DNA of 15,517 bases. Origin: an uncultured Peptoniphilus sp. GTDB taxonomy: Bacteria > Bacillota > Clostridia > Tissierellales > Peptoniphilaceae. Location: positions 1-15,517 of the forward strand of contig CABQNX010000029.1 of NCBI GenBank assembly GCA_902465645.1, in the 5' to 3' direction. Shown in pieces: positions 1 through 6,108 of the stretch. The translations under genes were made by a program, and so were the position numbers. The notes under the pieces are model-generated. The model ran no database searches. It was not told where the DNA came from and worked only from the letters and a program-made list of their open reading frames with translations. Every line of letters begins with the position of its first letter. The stretch's first letter is position 1.

Positions 1-157
1 CTGCCGCTCGGGGTTGTTGGCAAAGGCCCCTGCCAGGTCGTTGAAGGTGTTGGGGGTGGCCCGGAGGGGGAAGGACCAATCGAAAGGTCCTAACCCCCTC
101 CGGAAAGGGAATAGTAAAGCTGGGCTTTACAAAAACATTTCTAAAGATGAAATCTTT
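1..157 (-). repeat. GC-rich hairpin repeat, copy A (cut by window edge)
   Basis: This is part of a dispersed intergenic element seen also at 4264-4636, 8438-8692 and 10943-11313; its orientation is opposite to copies B and D. A perfect 10-bp stem CCGGAGGGGG (61-70) / CCCCCTCCGG (94-103) encloses a second 5-bp stem GGACC (73-77) / GGTCC (86-90) with AATCGAAA at the apex. Upstream it shares the segment GGCCCCTGCCAGGTCGTTG with the other copies. It continues into two short hairpins, GTAAAGC-TGG-GCTTTAC (114-130) and AAAGAT-GAA-ATCTTT (143-157). These match, inverted, the pair at 4151-4193. The left end is outside the window. Confidence 0.7.
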
Positions 158-160
158 TAT

Positions 161-186
161 AAAAAAATAAAAAAGCGTCAGCTTTT
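161..186 (-). terminator. Rho-independent terminator after the two-helix membrane protein gene
   Basis: On the minus strand a short stem AAAAGC-TGAC-GCTTTT is followed by a long T-rich run. It lies about 25 nt beyond the stop codon at 211. A second palindrome, AAGCTTTTTAAAAAAGCTT, overlaps the stop codon itself. Confidence 0.55.
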
Positions 187-210
187 AAAATAATTTTTTC
201 CCAAGCTTTT

Positions 211-909
211 TTAAAAAGCTTCCCCCTTTATATCCCTCCAAGTTTTATAAAATATCTCTACAAATTCTTTTATTACTTCATCCTTCAACTCATCTTCTTC
301 TATTATGTGTTTAAATGTTTCTTCTAATTCTTTTGAATCTTTAATTTTAAAGGTATTTTCATTTATCTTTTCAAGTTCTATTTCAAATTTATCTTCACTT
401 TTAATGTTTTTTTGAGTGTCGTCTTTTGTTTCTTCTTTTGATTTTTTATTCTTCTTATTTTTATATTCCATGTGGTAATCCTCCAGGGCATTCATTGCCT
501 TCTCATCTTTGACGTGATTGATATTAAATAAAATTTCATAGTAGAGTTTATCTACAGTATTTTTATAATCTTCTTCTAACTTTTCTCTTTCTTCTTTATT
601 TGAAGATGTTAAGTCCAAGTAGAGGGCGAGATTCTCTTGCATCTTATGTAACCACTCTATCCTCTCCCTAGTTACTATTTCTTTATAAGTTTGCTTCTTA
701 TTGAAATAAAAACCAGCTAAGACTCCGTTAACACCTATAAGAGCTGCTAGGACTGTCCCCACAAGACTTTCGCCTAAGATTTTATAATGCAATATCATCA
801 AGAATAAAATAACAATAAATAAAAGGTTAAAGCACAAAACACCTATCATAACTCGAAAAAACTTTTCTAAATTGCTTTCGCTAGAATCTAAATATAACTT
901 TTCATCCAT
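211..909 (-). CDS. Two-helix membrane protein with long cytoplasmic tail, unknown function
   Basis: A protein of 232 residues that I do not recognise. Two hydrophobic segments lie near the N-terminus (about residues 18-41 and 47-69), separated by a very short turn, so both ends probably lie in the cytoplasm. The remaining 160 residues are charged and helical, with a Lys/Glu-rich stretch near 145-175 and an acidic C-terminal helix. The reading frame extends upstream to a TTG at 957, but I chose ATG at 909 because AGAGGTGG sits just before it and a promoter-like pair lies at 929-957. It follows the S-layer gene on the same strand but is separated from it by a terminator, so it is probably transcribed alone. 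Function cannot be assigned from the sequence. Confidence 0.75.
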   Translation of the reverse strand: MDEKLYLDSSESNLEKFFRVMIGVLCFNLLFIVILFLMILHYKILGESLVGTVLAALIGVNGVLAGFYFNKKQTYKEIVTRERIEWLHKMQENLALYLDLTSSNKEEREKLEEDYKNTVDKLYYEILFNINHVKDEKAMNALEDYHMEYKNKKNKKSKEETKDDTQKNIKSEDKFEIELEKINENTFKIKDSKELEETFKHIIEEDELKDEVIKEFVEIFYKTWRDIKGEAF

Positions 910-928
910 ACTACCACCTCTTGACATG

Positions 929-957
929 ATTTTACCAGAAAAAGATTTTATGTACAA
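929..957 (-). promoter_or_regulatory. Candidate promoter of the two-helix membrane protein gene
   Basis: On the minus strand TTGTAC (957-952) and TAAAAT (934-929) are 17 nt apart. The -10 box is good and the -35 box is weak. This gives a short leader of about 12 nt before ATG at 909. Confidence 0.4.
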
Positions 958-962
958 AAAGA

Positions 963-988
963 AAAACCCGAGGTTTCCCTCGAGTTTT
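963..988 (-). terminator. Terminator of the S-layer protein gene
   Basis: On the minus strand AAAACTCGAGG-GAAA-CCTCGGGTTTT forms an 11-bp stem with a GAAA tetraloop and one G·T pair, followed by a T-rich run. It is 28 nt after the stop of the SLH gene and isolates it from the next gene. Confidence 0.85.
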
Positions 989-1015
989 ATCTTTAATTTT
1001 AATTAGTTAGACTAA

Positions 1016-3634
1016 TTAAGCTTGTTTAGATCCAGCTTGTGGATTGAAAGCTTTAATAGCTGTATCAAGAGTAGTTGTAGCTTTCTTCATAGCTTCAGTA
1101 TCTTTTGTTAATTCAGCTTTTGCAGCAGTGATAGCATCATTAATCTTTTTTAGATCTTCTTTTGTTGCCCATTTATCAGTTTTAGCTACATCTGAACCAT
1201 CTTTAGATTCTTTAACATCTTTTACTGCTTTTTCAGCTTCAGCAATTTTAGCTTGAAGATCTGCCTTAGCTTGAGCTTTTTCAGCTTCAGCTTTTTCAGC
1301 TTCAGCTTTCTTTGTTGCAACTGCGTCTTTAACATCAGCTAATTTTTTAGCGTGATCTTTGTAATCATTATCAAATTTAAATTGATCTGAATTTGAAAGT
1401 TTTGTTAAAGCAATATAATCTAGTTCTTTTTGAACATCTTTATAGTTTTCAACAGTAACTTTGTTTGCTGGAGTTAGTTTTTCAACATCATTTAGATAAA
1501 TTTGAAGAACAGTTTTTCCTTCTTTAATAGCAGGGAATCCTGGTTTATTTAATCTAAAGTCATATCCCCAGTCTCTATTGTCATATTTCTTAAATTCAAC
1601 TTTGAATTTAACGTTTTGACCTTTACCTAGTAAATCAGCATTTTCTTTGCTTACTTCAAATACTTTTGTAGTCTTAGCAAGTCCTGCATCCCAGTTAGCT
1701 TCTTCAATTTCAACTTCTACAGTGTAAGGATAAGCAGCATTATTAACCTTTGTAACAGTACCTACTACAGTATTAGCTTCAATACCTTGAACAACGTTTA
1801 GTACAGAACCTGATTTATCAAATAGGTCTCTTGTGTCTTTTGTATCATCAAGAATTGATACGATTTCGATGTCTCTAGCGTCTTTGTTGTTAGCAGTGAA
1901 TTGTAGGTAGTCACCCTTAGCTAAATCTTTGTATTGTTTAGCGTTAAAGATGTCTGCATCGCCAACATAAAGAAGAGTTTCGTTTCCGAATCTGTCTTCA
2001 ACTTGGATTTCATCGTTGTCAAAGATTTGTGCAACTTTAACTACAGGGAATGCTTTTTCATCGCTGTGGTCAAGAAGTCTGTCGATAACGTCTCCACGAG
2101 TTTCGATAACGTCAAGTAGGTCACCGTAGTTTAGTGGGAAGTTAGCTTTGTTAAGAACGTTGTCTCTGTCATAAAGTTTTCCATCAGTATCTTCTAGAGT
2201 AGAAGAGAACTTAGAAGAAGAAGAGTTAATTACTCTGTATCTATCTCCATCATTGTCTTTAGATACTACGTTAAATACGATAACTTTAGCAGTGCTTCTT
2301 TCAGAATCGAAATGTTTTACAGCTGATTTGTGATCATCTGTGTCAAATCCTGCATAAACATTAGGAATCTTATAGTCTTTTCCATAGTTGTGGAAACCGA
2401 TTAATGAAAGTGCTTCATTAATGTCTTTAACTTCTCTCATAATGTTGTTGTATGGGTTAGCAACATAGATTTCAGTTTTGTCGTTAACCTTTAGGTTAGC
2501 TAGTTCGTTTCCATTAGCTTTGTGGAATTTGATATAGTCTGCTTTAGTCTTTGAACCGTTAAGAGTTACAGTAGCATATGCTCCGTCAACTTTCTTTTGG
2601 TCAAGATCTTTTAGAGATTCGATGTTTTTGTAGTATTTTGTTTCTACTGTAGCGTCAGCAACGCCTTCCCAAATGTGGTTGTCAGTGTCAAGAAGTTCTC
2701 CTTCTTTGTCTGTTCTTGCAAGCACTTCTGGGTTACCAAGTTCGATAATGTGAGTTACTTCGTTCTTGTCGTTAGTAAGGATTCTTACTAGAGATCCTTT
2801 GTAAAGATCAAGGTTGTTAAGGCTGTTAACTTTAACGATTTGTTTTCTAACGTTAATACCATCAACGATTACTGTATCACCAGTGATAGTGTATTCTTTT
2901 TCGCTATCTTGGTTAAGAGTAAGTTTAGAGTTAGTTAAGTTAGAAACAATACCTCTTGTTTCGTTAGCTGGAACTCTCTTGAATTCTTTCATTGCATATA
3001 GAGCATTGTAAACCATAGTGAATGCATCTGCTCTGTTAGCTGCTTTGTTAGAATCAACAACGTTTACGTCGTCAAGAATTCCTAGTTGAGCTGCCCATGT
3101 CATCCATGAAGTTGCCCATTTAGCGTTTTTAACCATGTCTGCTGTAAGGTCTTCTTTAACAAGAACTACTAGCATTTTAGCTAATTCAGCATAAGTTACG
3201 TCGTTTTCTGGCTTGAATGATCCATCAGGGTATCCTGCTAGCATAGCAATTCCGTTAGCGTCAGATGGAACTGTAGTTCCTACTGAGATAACTCCGTTTG
3301 CCCAGTGTTTAGCATCTACGTCTGAGTAGATTTTCATTGATCCTTGTAGTTGTTTTGCTAATTCTTCATTACCGTTAGCAAGTACAAGTAATCTTGTGAT
3401 TTCGGATCTCTTGATGTTTTTATCAAGTCCGTAGTTTCCGTCTTCGTAGCCTTCAACAAGTTTTTTGTCGATTACGTATTGGATTTTGTTATCTTTTCCA
3501 ACTACTTTTTCAACTTTTTCTCCAGCTTCAGCTTTTTTAGCTTCTGCTTTCTTTGTTGTTTCGGCGAAGACACTTGAGAATGTTCCTAGTACCATAACTA
3601 GTGCTAGTACTAGAGAAATAATTTTCTTGTTCAT
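1016..3634 (-). CDS. S-layer homology (SLH) domain surface protein
   Basis: A secreted 872-residue cell-wall protein. Residues 1-24 form a signal peptide (hydrophobic core, cleavage expected after VFA). Three SLH-type repeats follow at about 45-90, 101-160 and 165-215; the second is the clearest, with GYPDGSFKPENDVTYAEL around 134-151. SLH domains are known to hold proteins on pyruvylated secondary wall polymers. The middle (about 220-760) is beta-rich, of unrecognised fold, and probably the exposed part. The C-terminus (763-872) begins with an Ala/Glu/Lys-rich coiled coil containing the repeat KAEAE and ends in a helical segment resembling FIVAR modules. AAGGAGG lies 11 nt before the ATG. 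A consensus-like promoter, a long structured leader and its own terminator suggest an abundant single-gene transcript, probably a main S-layer protein. That role is inference. Confidence 0.9.
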   Translation of the reverse strand: MNKKIISLVLALVMVLGTFSSVFAETTKKAEAKKAEAGEKVEKVVGKDNKIQYVIDKKLVEGYEDGNYGLDKNIKRSEITRLLVLANGNEELAKQLQGSMKIYSDVDAKHWANGVISVGTTVPSDANGIAMLAGYPDGSFKPENDVTYAELAKMLVVLVKEDLTADMVKNAKWATSWMTWAAQLGILDDVNVVDSNKAANRADAFTMVYNALYAMKEFKRVPANETRGIVSNLTNSKLTLNQDSEKEYTITGDTVIVDGINVRKQIVKVNSLNNLDLYKGSLVRILTNDKNEVTHIIELGNPEVLARTDKEGELLDTDNHIWEGVADATVETKYYKNIESLKDLDQKKVDGAYATVTLNGSKTKADYIKFHKANGNELANLKVNDKTEIYVANPYNNIMREVKDINEALSLIGFHNYGKDYKIPNVYAGFDTDDHKSAVKHFDSERSTAKVIVFNVVSKDNDGDRYRVINSSSSKFSSTLEDTDGKLYDRDNVLNKANFPLNYGDLLDVIETRGDVIDRLLDHSDEKAFPVVKVAQIFDNDEIQVEDRFGNETLLYVGDADIFNAKQYKDLAKGDYLQFTANNKDARDIEIVSILDDTKDTRDLFDKSGSVLNVVQGIEANTVVGTVTKVNNAAYPYTVEVEIEEANWDAGLAKTTKVFEVSKENADLLGKGQNVKFKVEFKKYDNRDWGYDFRLNKPGFPAIKEGKTVLQIYLNDVEKLTPANKVTVENYKDVQKELDYIALTKLSNSDQFKFDNDYKDHAKKLADVKDAVATKKAEAEKAEAEKAQAKADLQAKIAEAEKAVKDVKESKDGSDVAKTDKWATKEDLKKINDAITAAKAELTKDTEAMKKATTTLDTAIKAFNPQAGSKQA

Positions 3635-3657
3635 TTGTCTTTCGACCTCCTTAAAAA

Positions 3658-3732
3658 TTTTGTAGATTCTACAAAAGTCTCAAACTTTTGTCGCCGAGAC
3701 TGAACTATCTCGACTATATAGAGGTCGACAAA
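3658..3732 (-). promoter_or_regulatory. Structured 5' leader of the S-layer gene
   Basis: Between the promoter and the start codon the minus strand can form several hairpins. TTTGTCG (3687-3693) pairs with CGACAAA (3726-3732) around an inner stem of GTCGAGA with TCTCGGC. CAAAAGT (3672-3678) pairs with ACTTTTG (3684-3690). TTTTGTAGA and TCTACAAAA (3658-3676) form a palindrome next to the ribosome binding site. The last two share 3672-3676, so they exclude each other. The leader may stabilise the mRNA or control translation; it matches no riboswitch class that I know. Confidence 0.5.
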
Positions 3733-3783
3733 TAAATATCGCCTTTTGGTTTTATTTAGTTGTCATGTTCCTCTTGTGTCTCT

Positions 3784-3811
3784 ATTATACACTAGAAATT
3801 TGCTTTGTAAA
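3784..3811 (-). promoter_or_regulatory. Strong promoter of the S-layer gene
   Basis: On the minus strand TTTACA (3811-3806) and a perfect TATAAT (3789-3784) are 16 nt apart, with AT-rich sequence upstream. Transcription would start near 3777 and give a leader of about 140 nt. Confidence 0.75.
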
Positions 3812-3831
3812 ATTACAATTACATTACATAA

Positions 3832-4134
3832 AGTATATAGATTGTAATGCTTTGGGTTTTTCCCTAGCTATGTTGTGATTGTGTTTTACTTGGCGCTTTT
3901 CTGCGCTAATAGAGGCGGTCATTTTTGACCGTATGTAGAATTATAACAAAAGGGTTACAGGATTGCAATTTTTATTTTCTTTTCTTTGGGAAAGAAAGGA
4001 AAGTGAAAAAGAAGGTTTTAGTTAAAGAAGTTTTCTTTAAGAATCTTTTTTGCAAATTTTTTGTAAAGCCTAAGGGTTTTTTATTTCTTTTTTTGATTTC
4101 TTTCTATAGTAAGGAAGAAAAATAAAGACTTCGT
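3832..4134. other. Non-coding AT-rich stretch with short hairpins
   Basis: I see no credible gene here. Visible structure is GCGC-TTTTCT-GCGC (3893-3906), CGGTCA-TTTT-TGACCG (3916-3931), TTTCTTT-GGG-AAAGAAA (3981-3997) and TTAAAGAA-GTT-TTCTTTAA (4022-4040). The last resembles the AAAG...CTTT hairpins of the repeat that follows. The 66-codon open frame at 3925-4125 is low complexity and lacks a ribosome binding site. Confidence 0.5.
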
Positions 4135-4150
4135 CTATAAGAATCTAATA

Positions 4151-4193
4151 AAAGATTTCATCTTTAAGGAGTTTGTGTAAAGCAGAGCTTTAC
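4151..4193 (+). repeat. Pair of short hairpins shared with copies A and C
   Basis: AAAGAT-TTC-ATCTTT (4151-4165) and GTAAAGC-AGA-GCTTTAC (4177-4193) are followed at 4200 by a CCGGAGGGGGGG tract. In inverted order the same two stems and the CCCCCTCCGG tract occur in copy A (94-157), and a decayed version follows copy C (8677-8720). Stems are conserved while loops and linkers differ. Confidence 0.6.
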
Positions 4194-4263
4194 TATTTTC
4201 TTCCGGAGGGGGGGTAGTAGACCTAGTAAAACTTGTTAAAATCTGACGCTTTTATATGTCTTA

Positions 4264-4636
4264 TTGGAGGGGCTTATACCCATTCGGGCACACAGGGGGC
4301 ATCGTGAAATTGTTTGAAAAGACCTTTGTCTTTATGAATCTATTTCTAAAGCCTAGGGCTTTGATTCTTCTCTTGGAGGGGACTTAGGGCGTTTCGATCC
4401 GCCCTTATCCCCTCCAAACCTCCCCTGACCACCCCCAACGACCTGGCAGGGGCCTTACCCTCTAATACGCAAAAAGCTCTACGACTAAAAATTTCAAACT
4501 ACTCGCTACGTTTCACTTCGCTCGCTCGAACAGTGAAATTTTTTGACGTCTCCGAACTTTTTGCTTACTGCCTTACAGCTTCTACGGCATATTGGCAAAG
4601 ATGAATGCCTGACAACTATAACTACAAGCTGGGCAC
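4264..4636 (+). repeat. GC-rich hairpin repeat, copy B
   Basis: A mosaic intergenic element. It starts with a half-hairpin (GGAGGGGCTTATACCCATTC), then short stems AAAGAC-CTTT-GTCTTT (4318-4333) and AAAGCC-TAG-GGCTTT (4348-4362). A long GC-rich hairpin follows at 4375-4415 with TCGAT at the apex, then the segment around CGACCTGGCAGGGGCC. Next is an inverted pair GCAAAAAGCTC (4469-4479) / GAACTTTTTGC (4554-4564) that encloses a 71-nt palindromic segment, and the element ends near CAAGCTGGGCAC (4625-4636). Positions 4343-4568 match 11022-11247 of copy D with two differences and no gaps. No protein is evident. Confidence 0.85.
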
Positions 4637-4716
4637 TCTTGCAAAGTTAATTATTTTCCACAAGACTTTTTATATATAGGATTTTAAAAAGATAGTTTAT
4701 ATGTGTTACTTTTCTC

Positions 4717-4745
4717 TTGACAATATGTCTTATACACCATATTAT
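4717..4745 (+). promoter_or_regulatory. Consensus promoter inside the truncated higB
   Basis: TTGACA (4717-4722) and TATTAT (4740-4745) are separated by exactly 17 nt. Transcription would start near 4752, within the toxin frame. It would serve the antitoxin and skip any upstream toxin start. Confidence 0.6.
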
Positions 4746-4980
4746 ATTGGAAAAGTTTGGCAATAATCTTAGAGAACCTTTTTCAAAGAAGTTAAGTGAT
4801 GGTATTTTTGAATTAAGAACAAAACAATCTAGTAACATAACTAGGATCTTTTATTTTTTTATATTTGATAAAAGAATAGTTTTAACCAATGGTTTTGTTA
4901 AAAAGAGTAATAAAACTCCAAGATCTGAAATTGAACTTGCTATTAAATATAAAAAAGATTTTGAAAGGAGATTTTTATGA
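4717..4980 (+). pseudogene. HigB-like (RelE/Gp49 superfamily) toxin, N-terminally truncated
   Basis: The residues from LEKFGNNLREPFSKKL onward (GIFELR, RIFYFF, IVLTNGFVKK, then KTPRSEIELA and KYKKDFERR) match the C-terminal two-thirds of HigB-type mRNA-cleaving toxins. Such proteins normally have about 35-40 more residues before this point. Here the frame closes at a TAG at 4693. The only start available is a TTG at 4717 with no ribosome binding site, and that TTG is also the -35 box of a promoter. The 3' end overlaps higA by 4 nt (ATGA), as in intact higBA operons. Copy B ends 80 nt upstream and may mark the break point. It is probably an inactive remnant; a shortened functional toxin is possible but less likely. 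Confidence 0.7.
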
Positions 4981-5252
4981 GAGCTTACAATGATTACAAA
5001 AAGGAAATTTTAAAAAATGATGAAATTAAGTCAGAATATGATGCACTTGCTCCGGAATACGACATTATAGAAGCCATGATTATAGCTCGTAATAATCTTA
5101 ATCTAACACAAAAGGACTTGTCCGAAAAAACTGGGATTAATCAAGCAGACATCAGTAGAATTGAAAATGGTACAAGAAATCCAAGTCTAAAAATGTTAAA
5201 AAAACTAGCAAGTGGACTTGGAATGCAATTGAAACTTGAATTTAAAGGTTAA
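4977..5252 (+). CDS. HigA-type antitoxin, XRE family helix-turn-helix
   Basis: A 91-residue DNA-binding antitoxin. Residues about 35-85 form an HTH_3/XRE domain: ARNNLNLTQKDLSEKTGINQ, then the recognition segment ADISRIENGTRNPSLKML, typical of HigA proteins that neutralise HigB toxins and repress their own operon. AAAGGAG lies just before the ATG, which overlaps the stop of the toxin frame by 4 nt, so the two were translationally coupled. Because the toxin seems truncated, the protein is probably an orphan antitoxin or simple regulator. A bidirectional terminator follows. Confidence 0.88.
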   Translation: MRAYNDYKKEILKNDEIKSEYDALAPEYDIIEAMIIARNNLNLTQKDLSEKTGINQADISRIENGTRNPSLKMLKKLASGLGMQLKLEFKG

Positions 5253-5280
5253 TTTTTATTTTAAATTTTTATATTATATC

Positions 5281-5329
5281 AAAAAAGCTACGATTTTGTT
5301 TTCATTTTCGAAAACAGCGTAGCTTTTTT
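5281..5329. terminator. Bidirectional terminator between convergent genes
   Basis: AAAAAAGCTACG (5281-5292) and CGTAGCTTTTTT (5318-5329) form a 12-bp stem with an inner stem TGTTTTC/GAAAACA. T runs on both strands let it end both higA (+) and the small gene at 5302-5544 (-). The stop codon of the minus-strand gene (5302-5304) lies inside it. Confidence 0.8.
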
Positions 5330-5544
5330 GATTTGGCAAGTTCTTTTAAGGCTTTGTCATACTTATCCATAAGCTCACCTGCTATATTGTCTAAGTTTTT
5401 ATATGCTTCTTGGGATTTTTCCATATTTGTGTCAGGTCCATCAGCCAATCCTTTAAAAGCATCAATGTGTTCTTCAACAAATTTTTTAGCTTCTTCAAAG
5501 ACTTTATCTTCTTCTTTATTAATTTTTAATTTTTCTTTATCCAT
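5302..5544 (-). CDS. Small charged helical protein, unknown function
   Basis: An 80-residue protein with no family I recognise. It is highly charged, has no Cys before the tail and no membrane segment, and should fold as two or three helices (KVFEEAKKFVEEHIDAF and EAYKNLDNIAGELMDKYDKA). GAGGTG precedes the ATG by about 5 nt, supporting real translation. The last residues (KKLRCFRK) are encoded by the terminator stem, so the original stop may have been lost and the end extended. Its place among toxin-antitoxin genes hints at a small antitoxin or accessory protein, but nothing in the sequence proves that. Confidence 0.6.
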   Translation of the reverse strand: MDKEKLKINKEEDKVFEEAKKFVEEHIDAFKGLADGPDTNMEKSQEAYKNLDNIAGELMDKYDKALKELAKSKKLRCFRK

Positions 5545-5612
5545 GTTACACCTCGATATTTATGAAGATGGACTTGGCATTTAAAAGGCAATTTTATTTT
5601 AGAAAAATAAAT

Positions 5613-5762
5613 TTATTCTATTTCCTCATCTTTAAGAGGAGCAACTGCATCTAATTTTACGCCGAATAATTTTTCAAAGTCCTCTTATGAGACAAGTTCT
5701 TCATTTTTTGCTGATTCTAGTCGTGAAATTGCAAGCTTTATGTCCATTTCATCTTCAAGTGA
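5613..5762 (-). pseudogene. Remnant of a Phd/RelB-type antitoxin with internal stop
   Basis: The minus strand reads SLEDEMDIKLAISRLESAK, NEELVS, a TAA stop at 5687-5685, then EDFEKLFGVKLDAVAPLKDE and EIE before a second stop at 5613. This resembles the C-terminal half of the intact antitoxin at 7952-8275 (ELEDARDLMLAKSRLESVNE, EDIEKAFNMNFDDIEPLSED). The DNA-binding N-terminal half is missing and the in-frame stop breaks the rest. No matching toxin follows. The frame is open back to 5846, but that part overlaps a terminator and has no antitoxin resemblance. I infer that it is a decayed second toxin-antitoxin locus. Confidence 0.6.
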
Positions 5763-5838
5763 GTAAATTTCCCTATTTTTAAATGAATTCTCTTCAATTT
5801 TTCTAGTTTTTTTCAAAAAATCACCTAATTTTTTCTTT

Positions 5839-5865
5839 AAAAGCTCTCAAATTCGAGAGGGTTTT
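5839..5865 (-). terminator. Terminator after the AlbA_2 / 68-residue protein operon
   Basis: On the minus strand AAAACCCTCTC-GAATTT-GAGAGCTTTT forms a hairpin ending in TTTT, about 20 nt beyond the stop at 5885. Confidence 0.6.
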
Positions 5866-5884
5866 AAGTCTAACTTTGAAACTC

Positions 5885-6091
5885 TTATTCCTTGTCTGTT
5901 TTGGAAGAGATGCTTGCCAGCAGGTCTTTGACTTCTTGGAAGGATAGGCTGCTGCCTTCCATTTTTAGGGACTCGTAAGTAAATCTAAGTGCAAAATCTT
6001 CTTCCTTTTTTTGAATTTCTTCTGGTGACATTTCTTTTTTCTCTTCCTTTAACTTTGAAATAGCCTCGTCAAGTTGATTTAACTTATCCAT
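5885..6091 (-). CDS. Small protein with Fic-inhibitory motif (VbhA-like antitoxin candidate)
   Basis: A 68-residue protein with a charged helical N-terminus (1-30), then ALRFTYESLKMEGSSLSF and QEVKDLLAS. Residues 41-46 (SLKMEG) fit the motif (S/T)xxxE(G/N) that is known to block ATP binding in Fic AMP-transferases. That motif occurs in separate antitoxins such as VbhA (about 60 residues) or in an N-terminal helix of class II Fic proteins. The size fits a stand-alone antitoxin. AAGGAG is 7 nt before the ATG, and it starts 17 nt after the AlbA_2 gene, so the two form an operon. No fic gene is adjacent; the only one here is at 12987-13553. Antitoxin function is inference from the short motif. 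Confidence 0.55.
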   Translation of the reverse strand: MDKLNQLDEAISKLKEEKKEMSPEEIQKKEEDFALRFTYESLKMEGSSLSFQEVKDLLASISSKTDKE

Positions 6092-6108
6092 ATAAACGCT
6101 CCTTAGTA

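Noticed and set aside
910..957. TTG start extending the two-helix membrane protein by 16 residues
   Set aside because: ATG 909 has AGAGGTGG before it, and the extension overlaps the likely promoter.
1044..1256. Open frames antisense to the S-layer gene (also near 1934, 2814 and 3465)
   Set aside because: They are opposite-strand shadows of a strongly supported coding sequence and lack start signals.
3658..3780. T-box or known riboswitch in the S-layer leader
   Set aside because: No T-box core or other aptamer consensus that I know is visible; only simple hairpins.
3925..4125. 66-codon open frame on the plus strand
   Set aside because: Low-complexity Phe/Lys composition across short hairpins, no ribosome binding site, no family resemblance.
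4022..4362. CRISPR array
   Set aside because: The repeated units are short hairpins with varying stems and irregular spacing; there is no constant direct repeat with unique spacers, and no cas gene.
4480..4550. Short peptide-coding frame through the CGCT-rich segment of the repeat
   Set aside because: The sequence is palindromic, with no ribosome binding site, and is absent from copy C; an insertion-like element explains it better.
4647..4838. 63-codon minus-strand frame opposite the toxin remnant
   Set aside because: Antisense to a recognisable HigB-like frame, with no ribosome binding site.
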